This document shows, in pieces, positions 47,525 to 55,037 of a DNA stretch of 64,000 nt. The notes under the pieces are model-generated. The model ran no database searches. It saw only the letters and a list, made by a program, of their open reading frames with translations, and was not told where the DNA came from. Numbering within the stretch: the first letter of the stretch is position 1; each line of letters opens with the position of its first letter. A program made the translations under genes and the position numbers. The DNA comes from Dendrophyllia cribrosa (taxonomy: Eukaryota > Cnidaria > Anthozoa > Scleractinia > Dendrophylliidae): positions 27,581,710-27,645,709 of the forward strand of contig JAJLRJ010000009.1 of NCBI GenBank assembly GCA_024195265.1. The letters run 5' to 3'.

Positions 47525-48142
47525 ATGATGGCTGCTGAAGACCAGGCCGAATTGAACGAAGTAATGCAGATGCTGGAGGCCACCCCTGGTGCCGCACCTC
47601 CCACAGGGCTAATTGGTGACAATGGCATTCCTGCCAAACGTGAGAGTCTTTCAATCCTTGTTTCAACTGGCAAGGCAAAAGAAGCTATCGGCGTGCAGCT
47701 CACACACGATCATGTGGCGCGGTTGTCAGATAAGGACGTTGAGAAGTACTGCAAAAGGTACGAGGCCTACGTCGGCAACAAGACGACCGAATCCCTAATT
47801 GATTCCGCCATCACGCTCGTGACCAAAGGCGTTGGTATGGTGGTCCCGATTGATGATGTGGCGGAGTTGCAGCAAGAACTCAAGAACAACTACATCATCA
47901 ACCAGGAGCTGGCAAAGCTTGCTGGGGAGCTTGCCCTGCGATGCGGGCGATGGCTGGCGCTTGCCAATGCTGCTCTCATCACAACAAACCGCATCAAGTT
48001 TGACCGAGATACTGACAAGGCGGCCGACTTGATAGTATTAGAAGCTCCATCCACACATCCAACCAGAGACAGTGAAGGCTATCCACTTGAGGGCTTTGAT
48101 GAAGTTGGGGTGGAACCTGTGTTGACCTGGCAGGAACCTTGA
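47525..48142 (+). CDS. Polinton protein of unknown function (205 aa)
   Basis: The start is chosen at 47525, just after TGTATAC (47514-47520); an upstream in-frame ATG lies inside the promoter motif itself. The protein is helical and charged, with a hydrophobic patch around ESLIDSAITLVTKGVGMVVP and ELAKLAGELALRCGRWLALANAAL. I recall similar uncharacterised proteins in cnidarian Polintons but can assign no function. I looked for the His/Asp/Cys layout of an adenain protease and did not find it. The 3' end runs into an 11-bp minisatellite: the last codons (WQEP) are the first repeat unit, so the stop position may have been set by repeat expansion. Confidence 0.72.
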   Translation: MMAAEDQAELNEVMQMLEATPGAAPPTGLIGDNGIPAKRESLSILVSTGKAKEAIGVQLTHDHVARLSDKDVEKYCKRYEAYVGNKTTESLIDSAITLVTKGVGMVVPIDDVAELQQELKNNYIINQELAKLAGELALRCGRWLALANAALITTNRIKFDRDTDKAADLIVLEAPSTHPTRDSEGYPLEGFDEVGVEPVLTWQEP

Positions 48143-48249
48143 AGGAACCTGACTGGAACCTGGCTGGAACCTGACTGGAACCTGACTGGAACCTGACTGG
48201 AACCTGACTGGAACCTGGCCGCAACCTGGCCGCAACCTAGTTGGAACCT
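48129..48249 (+). repeat. 11-bp minisatellite, 11 units
   Basis: Consensus GACTGGAACCT, eleven units without interruption. It overlaps the 3' end of the preceding gene and extends into the spacer. Variant units (GGCCGCAACCT twice in a row) show local duplication. Confidence 0.92.
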
Positions 48250-48321
48250 GGCAGCACACTTATCAAATCTTGTCAGCAAACTTCTCACAAGATAAATTAA
48301 AAAATCATATATATACCCACG

Positions 48322-48819
48322 ATGGCCACACCACTCGAGACGATCCCTGAAGAAACTCAAACTCCAACTCCAACTCCAACACCTGCACGTGTTACCTCAG
48401 AGGTCCCGAAAACAAAGCCCGCAACAGAAAAGAACCCCGGCCGCGTTGCTTCTGGCAAAAAGCTAGCAGAATACAACCGCCGGGCCCGTGAAGCAAAGAA
48501 AAAGGCTGAAGCACAAAAGCCTGCACCCTCAACAAGTGAAAACAATTCTGCAACAAGCGGCGCAACAAGTGGCACAACAAGTGACACAACAAGTGACACA
48601 ACAAGTGACAGCAACTCAATCTTTTATATTCTGGGGTTTGCAGGGTTGGCTGTCTCTCTTGCTGGTGTTTATTACCAACGCGAAGCCATAATGCAAAGGA
48701 TTGGACGCAAATCAAACACACCAGCAACACCAGCAAACACACCACCAGCAGACACACCCGCTGCAACGCCGCCCCCATCTCGAATTCCGGTAAGACAAGG
48801 GCTTAAAAAAATGGAATAA
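48322..48819 (+). CDS. Single-pass membrane protein with basic region and Pro/Thr-rich flanks (165 aa)
   Basis: The start follows TATATAC (48310-48316) with the CCACG leader. Order of parts: a (TP)n stretch (residues about 12-21); a lysine/arginine-rich helix (GRVASGKKLAEYNRRAREAK) that I recall from other Polinton small proteins; a Ser/Thr linker made by ACAAGTGACACA repeats (about 48551-48612); one hydrophobic segment (IFYILGFAGLAVSLAGVYY); and a Thr/Ala/Pro tail ending RQGLKKME. The basic helix could bind DNA and the hydrophobic segment a membrane, suggesting a role inside or under a virion membrane, but this is inference. Confidence 0.72.
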   Translation: MATPLETIPEETQTPTPTPTPARVTSEVPKTKPATEKNPGRVASGKKLAEYNRRAREAKKKAEAQKPAPSTSENNSATSGATSGTTSDTTSDTTSDSNSIFYILGFAGLAVSLAGVYYQREAIMQRIGRKSNTPATPANTPPADTPAATPPPSRIPVRQGLKKME

Positions 48820-48848
48820 AAAAATCATATGTATACTGGACACAAACC

Positions 48849-49070
48849 ATGTCTGACAACAAGCTTGTGAAGTCTATCCTCGACGCCGCAACAATCACTG
48901 GCCTTGTCGCTGGTATTGGTTGGATTGGGAAAAAGACCATCAAAGAGAACTTCACTGCCGACCCCAGTGCAAGCTTGATGAACTACGTCAAGTTCACAGC
49001 CGTCATGGCTGGCACCCTCGCGCTGAAGAAATATCTCGAAGACCAGAAAATACTCCCAGACAACATATAA
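48849..49070 (+). CDS. Small membrane protein of Polintons (73 aa)
   Basis: The ATG lies 12 bp after TGTATAC (48830-48836). The protein has two hydrophobic helices (residues about 10-27, ILDAATITGLVAGIGWIG, and 44-60, LMNYVKFTAVMAGTLAL) separated by KKTIKENFTADPSA. Compact two-helix proteins of this look recur in cnidarian Polintons by my recollection. Intact. Likely a virion membrane component; no biochemical function can be given. Confidence 0.72.
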   Translation: MSDNKLVKSILDAATITGLVAGIGWIGKKTIKENFTADPSASLMNYVKFTAVMAGTLALKKYLEDQKILPDNI

Positions 49071-49195
49071 ATCTAGCAGCATCACACCAGCAACATCACA
49101 CACCATCACACCAGCAACACACCAACAACATCACACCAGCAACACACCAACAACACACCAACATTGTAAAAAACATATGTATACACACGACCACA

Positions 49196-49633
49196 ATGGC
49201 CTCGATTGCAATAATGGCCCTTGGCGCTGTTCTTAATGCGGCAGCTTTCACTGGTGGCAATTATCTCGCGAAATATCTGTCTGGTGATAACGGGAAGGCA
49301 GCAATGGATGAGAAAATACGGCATGACCGCGCCCTGGAACAATACCAAGCGGCTTACGCTAAATACCAGAAGGACCGCACCAAGCTCCTCGACTGGATTG
49401 CAGCCAACGATCGGAAGGAACACCAAGCTAGCAAAAACTTCCAAACCACTGACCAAGCCCTGGTCTTGTATAACCAGATGCACCAAACACAACCAGATAA
49501 ACAAATCAAAGACTACAAAGAGCCTGTCTTCTCGGACTTCTATAAGCCCAGCCCCCAACAACAGAATGGCGAACTTGCGTTCATTGGAGGCACCCTGCTT
49601 GCGGGTGGGTATGTGGCTTATCGCTTTCTTTAA
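49196..49633 (+). CDS. Conserved Polinton protein with N- and C-terminal hydrophobic ends (145 aa)
   Basis: The start is chosen at 49196, after TGTATAC (49178-49184); the frame is open further upstream but that part is repetitive leader sequence. The N-terminus is hydrophobic (ASIAIMALGAVLNAAAF), the middle is a charged helix with IRHDRALEQYQAAYAKYQKD and DWIAANDRKEHQAS, then SDFYKPSPQQQNGEL and a C-terminal hydrophobic segment (AFIGGTLLAGGYVAYRF). The order hydrophobic end, charged helix, SDFY-P-S box, hydrophobic end matches an uncharacterised family I recall from coral and Hydra Polintons. Probably a structural or membrane protein. Confidence 0.75.
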   Translation: MASIAIMALGAVLNAAAFTGGNYLAKYLSGDNGKAAMDEKIRHDRALEQYQAAYAKYQKDRTKLLDWIAANDRKEHQASKNFQTTDQALVLYNQMHQTQPDKQIKDYKEPVFSDFYKPSPQQQNGELAFIGGTLLAGGYVAYRFL

Positions 49634-49668
49634 AAAAATTTAATAAATTTAAAACCCCTACATATACC

Positions 49669-49983
49669 ATGGCTGCACCCACCTTTTCTAAAGAACGACG
49701 TGATGCTGTGTGTGCAGAGTTGCGCTTTTTACCGGCATACCCCTTGGAAAAACAAACTGAGGGACTAGCGAAAGTGTGTAAGCTAATTGCTGAAAAATTA
49801 CCCGCATCCGCGCCGGAAGAATGTCATGAATTCTTCAGAGAATGCATAACATTCTTCACGGCTCAAGAAACTGAGGAAATAACTCGAGCAGGTTATAAAG
49901 CGGATGAAATGTTTCAAAGTCTTTTCCCCCAACTTTGTAAACGAATTGAGGAGGACGAAGAATTTGCTAACAAGTCTCCTTGA
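49669..49983 (+). CDS. Small cysteine-containing helical protein, unknown (104 aa)
   Basis: The ATG directly follows CATATACC. It is a soluble, helical, acidic protein with scattered cysteines at about residues 15, 37, 52, 59 and 88 but no clear zinc-ligand spacing, and no membrane segment. It sits between the membrane-protein genes and integrase on the same strand, in tight packing (36 bp upstream, 57 bp downstream). Unrecognised. The start signature supports expression. Confidence 0.65.
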   Translation: MAAPTFSKERRDAVCAELRFLPAYPLEKQTEGLAKVCKLIAEKLPASAPEECHEFFRECITFFTAQETEEITRAGYKADEMFQSLFPQLCKRIEEDEEFANKSP

Positions 49984-50039
49984 AAATCTGCGCCTTCTTT
50001 TACAAACCTTACACGATTCACAAACTCTAAATATACCCC

Positions 50040-51029
50040 ATGGAGATGAAACTCTCTAAGATCTATTACAGCCCGAAAGGGTATTGGAAAGGGCTTGCTG
50101 CTGTCAAAAAGCTAGCTGTAGCGGCAAAGGTCTCTGATGATGTCGCAAAGAAATGGCTGATCAAACAAGCCCTTTGGCAAGTTTACCTCCCGGCGCCACG
50201 CCATATCCCCCGACCCAAGTTTGATGTCTCATCACCCAATGCAGTGCATCAAGCAGATCTTCTCTTCCTGCCCCACGACAAACTTCCTCGTGGGAGAAAA
50301 GTGTACAAATACGCATTAACCCTTGTGGATGTGGCTAGCCGTTACAAAGCAGCAGAGCCTCTAACTTCGAAAGAGTCTGAAGAGGTGACTAAAGCGTTTC
50401 AAAAGATTTACAGACGTGGGCCTTTGAAATGGCCTCAACTCTTGCAAGTTGACCCTGGGAAAGAGTTTATGGGTGCTGTGACAAAGAGCATGGAAAACAA
50501 CAAAACAGCCATTCGTCGCGGGAGGGTTGATATCCACAGAGACCAAGCAATTGTGGAGAGATTCAATCGCACCCTGGCTGAAAGACTGTTTGGTTATCAG
50601 TATGCCGTTGAGATGAATATGCCCTCTGGTCGGTCGACTGCTTGGGTCAAAAGGCTGCCAGATGTTGTCTCGGCCTTGAACAATGAAGTAACAAGACTCA
50701 CTGGCAAGAAGCCCGCTCAAGCAATCAAAGAGAAAGCCATTTCTGCCAAGCCTGCGACTCCATATGCAAGGCCTGTTGGGGTCTATGAGAAGAAGCTCCC
50801 ACCCCGGGTGAGTGTGAGATATTTGTATCAGCCTGGCGAGCTGGAAGGGGGTGGGAGGCGTGCAACCGATCCGATCTGGTCTTTGAAGGTCTACAACATT
50901 GAGAAGGTTGTCACCAAACCAGCTGCACCTGTCGTGTATTATCTCTACGACGGCCCTAAGAGAGGGTTTGTTCGTGAGGAGTTGATGATTGTGCCGCCTG
51001 GCACTCAGTTGCCCCCAGCTGGGTTGTGA
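50040..51029 (+). CDS. INT: Polinton integrase (retroviral-type rve, DDE), 329 aa
   Basis: An intact frame beginning after AATATACCCC. The catalytic core is readable: D73 in VHQADLLFL, D138 in LQVDPGKEFMG and E173 in QAIVERFNRTLAE, 35 residues apart as in the DDE rve family. It is preceded by a helical N-terminal region (KKLAVAAKVSDDVAKKWLIK). After the core comes a C-terminal beta-rich region (SLKVYNIEKV...YYLYDG...VREELM) of the kind that follows rve cores and binds DNA. The enzyme joins the element's ends to chromosomal DNA and makes the 6-bp duplication seen here. Its 3' end overlaps the polymerase 3' end on the other strand by about 25 bp. It is the only replication/integration enzyme of this copy that is still open. 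Confidence 0.93.
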   Translation: MEMKLSKIYYSPKGYWKGLAAVKKLAVAAKVSDDVAKKWLIKQALWQVYLPAPRHIPRPKFDVSSPNAVHQADLLFLPHDKLPRGRKVYKYALTLVDVASRYKAAEPLTSKESEEVTKAFQKIYRRGPLKWPQLLQVDPGKEFMGAVTKSMENNKTAIRRGRVDIHRDQAIVERFNRTLAERLFGYQYAVEMNMPSGRSTAWVKRLPDVVSALNNEVTRLTGKKPAQAIKEKAISAKPATPYARPVGVYEKKLPPRVSVRYLYQPGELEGGGRRATDPIWSLKVYNIEKVVTKPAAPVVYYLYDGPKRGFVREELMIVPPGTQLPPAGL

Positions 51030-54000
51030 AACTCGATTGGTTCTGTGTGGATGCCGTCTGGCAGCACCCAACGCTTGTCGTAATAAGCGGAAAGGCCCAG
51101 CTTGTGCTGCTGGTATGTGAACATGGCTCCTTTGTGCATTCGAATCCCCTGTTGGTGGCCATGTCCCTGCCCCCCTGCAAGGCTCTTTCGTACCTTTCCT
51201 AGCGAAGCCCGTTCTGCTCCTTGTTGACGCCTTTGGAGGACATCTTGGCCTCTCCGTTAGCCTCGTTTTCTACGTAATAACACTTGCTGCACAGGGCGAT
51301 GGCCCGTGTGCCTTCCTACTCAAGCTTAAACAAGCCCGGCTCTCTGCCGCTCCACTTGTCCCAAGCCAACCAATTCTTCTTCTCCGCCTCGAACTGGTCA
51401 CCAAGTTCCGGACGCACGGCCTCTTCCAGAGTGTCGTGAGCAAGAGCGAAGTACATGCTGTCCGTGTCCATCTGGATGAGCTCGAAGTCACGCCTGTCGA
51501 TGAAGTGATCTAGGAAGTCGTAATAGAACTCCAGCATGCGGAGCTTGGCAAGTTGGTACACAACAATGCCCACTTGAAAAGGGCGGTCGATTGTGACCTT
51601 TGGCTTGCGCAGCTCGATCTTGTAAGCATCTCCAATCTCTTCAAGATCTTCGAACAAGGGTGAGCGGAGGTTCTTGTCGACCTCGTCCTCGTCAGTTGTG
51701 TACATCGTTCTTGTCTGGCGCTCCACAGCTTAGATGAACTTGTCGTAAGCGGAGTTGCCAAGAAGCTTGAACACTTCAGCAAGCAGTGCCTTCTCCCTGT
51801 CAGCGTCGCCTTTCCTTCGGTTGTCGGCGACCTCGCGAACGAACCAGTCGAAGAGCTTTTTGGGTATGTAATCGATCGTGCGGTAGACTGCCGTGATCTT
51901 GAGCCCAATGTTGAGATACCACTTCAAGAGGGGTGCGTAGATCAACATCTTTTTCGCGGACAACACACCCAGAAGCTTTTTCTGGTCGGGAAAGCGGGTT
52001 CGGCCACTTTCTTGGAGGTAATCGTGCATATGTTGTGGAACAAATTCGTCAGGCACTGCTTGGTTGATGAAGAGCGGAGGAAACTCTTCGAACTGCTCCC
52101 ACAACTCTTGGGGGACTTCGATGTCCACTTCCGCAAACCCGAACCACCTGCCTGCATGCAGATTCGTTTCGACAAATCTAGCTGCCTGCACCGGGAAATT
52201 GTAATGCACAACCTTCTCTTTACCACAGGGCATCTCCTGCAGCATCGTGCTTGGGTAAAGGGAGTTAGCGTCGAACCCCACAATCCGTTTCGTGAGGGGG
52301 GCTAAGTCGTATTTGTGAGAACGGATGCGGGTTTCGCCGCGCACGTGTTTGCGGGTGAAGACCAGGCTTGGCCCGCCAACCACGGCCCCCTTCAGCATGG
52401 CGTAAGCTTCTGGGCCGGGGGCGTATAGTTCTGGAGCCTTGCGCCCTCCTCTCAAGGAGCCTCGCAAGACGTATTGCATTGATACTCCTGGCAAGGAGAC
52501 CGCGTCTTTAAAGATGTCCACCCCGAGGCCCGTGTAAAAGGCCTTCATCGTTTGGAGAGCTTCGAGGAAGGGGGACACGTCTAGATTGTTATAATATTCC
52601 AGCCAGTCTCCGAATGTCTTCATCCCTTTCTCGTGGAAGATGCCATTGCATTCTTCGTGCTCCTTGCGAGAAAGAACAAAAGCGTTTTTGAGTTGTGAGT
52701 ACCAGCACTCGTATGGAGGAAGCCCCGGGTAATCCAGCTTGTCAGCGCTGTCAAACCACTCGAATGGGAGCCAGGACTTGGTCTGTGTCGCTCCATACGT
52801 CTTGACCCACTTGTCATACGTGATGCCTGGGGCCAAATAATTCATGATGTCCAAGAACTTGTAGCTGGGAGTGTTGATGAACATGATGCGCCCCTCTTTC
52901 TCCGCGGCAAAGACCCCGTTCTCTTGAGCGAAATGAGAAACAAAGTGCTTGCGGATAAGCTTGAGATCGTAATGGCCTGAGTTGAAGCCGACCACAGGCA
53001 CTTGGTTGCACCAGTTGTCGATTAGCTTGAGTTGCTTCTCAGGAAGATTCTCAAGGTCTGGGGGCATGTATTTTGTAGCCACATCCGCTCGGATGGCTAC
53101 GGCTCGCCACTCCAGGGAGGCATAAAACAACCCGATAAGCTCGTCAGGATCTTTGGACCAAATGTACTCAGGCTCAGGGTTCAACGTGTCGGCAATGGAG
53201 ACTGAGATGGGCACATGCTCACTTTCATAAGATAGATCGCGTGTCGGGCGAGCTGCCTTGGTCTTGTCCTGGTACGTTTCGAAGTCGTAGACGATCGCGT
53301 GGGGATATGTAATGTTTATTTTCTGTGGGCAGCGATCATTCCACCAGGGGGAAGGCTTTTCGTGTTCCCACCTTTCCACCACGGTGTACCCAGCGTCTCG
53401 AAGCAACTGAGTTCGTTGCAGAGTCTTTTGGTAAGCAACCATCCTTGTGATTGTGTTGCCTTTGTGGTCAACATATACACCTTCGTCCCTCGTTCCATCG
53501 GGGTAACATTCCTCGCAACCGTGCCAGAAACAACCGTGGAACTGGAAAACTGTCTTGCTTTCTGGGTGATAGCCGTCGACTGGAGCCCCACAGATATAGC
53601 TCTCACCACCATGGCCGCATCTGTGATGATGGATGTGAATGCCACGCCGCTTCGCCTCCCACTCCAGCCAGCACACACCCTTGACACCGAAACCACCTTC
53701 TGGGTAAAAGGCTTTCTCAAAAGCTGACTCCGGAGGGAGGACACGTTTCCCGGGGCAGACGATTTTGGTTTGGCCACGAGTACACGTCTTGGAGTGGCGC
53801 TTCAAGCTATCAGCCCGTGTGAACCTCCCCCCGCACTCGCCACAAGTGTAATTGTTTGTGACTTTATTGAGATTGGTGATCAAGAAGGAGTGGCCCGCAT
53901 GAATACCGACAGTCATGGTTGGAGTGCCCACCTTGTCGTAATTCGAAGGGGTGTGAGATAAAATGAAGTCACCATTGGGGAGAACAAGATATGCGGCGAT

Positions 54001-54786
54001 TCCTTGCTTGAAATGCCTTTCGATTTTGGAGAAGTGCCGCAAATTTATCTGGTCTCGAAGCCCCGGATAAACTGCGAAGAAGCTTTCTGCGAGTTCCCTG
54101 GATCTGCGAGTGGAACGATCTATACGGACTCCTCGATGGACAGCCAAGCACCGAAAGAGACAAAGATTGTCGTTGAAAGTGTCAAGAGAAATGACTTCTC
54201 TTTTGTTGCGAATCCAATCAGGAAGCCGCCCGAGACCTATTTGCAAGGGTTGTCGATCCAAAATGACTTTGACCTCGAGCAGGACGGTGCGTTCATAAAC
54301 CCATTTTGTGTCAGGTCTTTTGAGTCTTGCGTTTTAAAGACGAAGCTCTTCCTGAGATTGCAACCACTGTCGTGTCTCGGAGAGAGTGGACAACCAACGA
54401 CTGGTACGGTTGTTTTGATAAAAACTTCTCAACTCCTCGGTTTCAGTGTTTCGCAGCTTGACTGTGAAGATTAACTTAATTGCATGCCGTGTGTGAACAT
54501 TTTGCTTGATTTTGTTCAAAATTCTGGCAACAAGAGAGTTTTCGAGCCCATTTACAACGTAAAACTCGATAATTCGTCTGCCCTGTTCAATCCGTTGGTC
54601 AACCCGATCATAGATTTGAACAAATTGTTCGAAATCTAGATCCAGGGGGTTGTCTTGAGGTTCGCCCTCAGCATTATTGTCCTCGGCAGGCTCGATTCGC
54701 TCGAGATTTCGGGCCTGTTCGTTCAGCCAGGCAATCAGCTCACGCTGCTCGACATCACGTCGTCCTCGTTGGCGGGGTTGTGCCAT
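51005..54786 (-). pseudogene. POLB: Protein-primed family B DNA polymerase, broken (about 1,260 codons)
   Basis: The start ATG is at 54786, just after TATATAC; the frame then runs to 51005-51007. It is cut by in-frame stops at 54334-54336 (TAA), 51730-51732 (TAA), 51313-51315 (TAG) and 51199-51201 (TAG), and by a one-base shift near the CCCC at 51146-51149, beyond which the usual C-terminus (AMFTYQQHKLGLS...) continues. Parts in order: an N-terminal region with DNLCLFRCLAVHRG; a Cys2-His-Cys zinc finger (CGECGGRF...HSKTC); a VSR-endonuclease-like FQFHGCFWHGC; 3'-5' exonuclease motifs YDFET, FNSGHYD and YNNLD; palm motif A DANSLYP (about 52272); motif B LLGNSAYDK (Asp where Gly is usual); motif C MDTDS (about 51460). 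It would replicate the linear element from a protein primer at its ends. The stop at 51730 separates motif B from motif C, so this copy cannot make a working enzyme. Confidence 0.92.
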
Positions 54787-54833
54787 CCCGTATATACAAG
54801 GGTTTTGAATTTCTTCAATTGGTTATCTCTCGC
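54787..54833 (-). promoter_or_regulatory. Polymerase promoter region beside the right TIR
   Basis: Only 47 bp separate the polymerase ATG from the TIR. TATATAC on the minus strand is at 54790-54796, 3 bp from the start codon. Confidence 0.6.
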
Positions 54834-55031
54834 TTGCCGTTACGGGAGGGGCCAGGAAAAACGCATTTGGCCCCCTCTTACGGGGTTTGAGAAAGGGGTA
54901 TCCAGAGTAGTGTATGGAGTGGCGGTCAAACACAATTTTTTAAACCCCCTAAATAAGCGGGCCGAACGCGTAAGGCCCGCCTATTTAGGGGGTTTAAAAA
55001 ATGGTCTTTGACCGCCACTCTATACACTACT
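54834..55031 (-). repeat. Polinton right terminal inverted repeat (198 bp)
   Basis: Inverse of 40444-40641 with about six mismatches by eye. The outer 126 bp (54906-55031) repeat the nested palindrome of the left end. A plus-strand frame crossing this area is TIR sequence, not a gene. Confidence 0.95.
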
Positions 55032-55037
55032 GACATG
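55032..55037 (+). repeat. Polinton target-site duplication, right copy
   Basis: GACATG, identical to 40438-40443. Confidence 0.95.

Larger units (their letters stand above)
40444..55031. mobile_element. Polinton/Maverick (adintovirus-like) provirus, 14,588 bp, full length
   Basis: A complete element with AG...CT termini, 198-bp terminal inverted repeats and a 6-bp target duplication. It encodes an rve integrase, protein-primed-type DNA polymerase B, an FtsK/HerA-type packaging ATPase and major and minor capsid proteins, the defining set of Polintons. By eye the two inverted repeats differ at about 6 of 198 positions, so the insertion is fairly young, yet four genes contain stops or frameshifts. 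Base composition is visibly more GC-rich than the surrounding array. Gene order is left TIR, two leftward genes, one rightward, one leftward, a rightward block of nine, leftward polymerase, right TIR. Confidence 0.97.

Noticed and set aside
46821..47678. Long minus-strand frames opposite the ATPase and its downstream genes
   Set aside because: They are antisense to a gene with clear Walker motifs, cross repeat-rich spacers and have no start signature or protein-like pattern.
47525..48142. The 205-residue protein as the missing adenain protease
   Set aside because: Size is right, but no His...Asp/Asn...Gln...Cys arrangement is visible.
51199..54336. Stop codons in the polymerase as evidence of a reassigned genetic code (TAA/TAG read as Gln)
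   Set aside because: Other genes of the element end normally at TAA or TAG with a new gene or promoter right after, and the polymerase also has a frameshift. Decay explains both.
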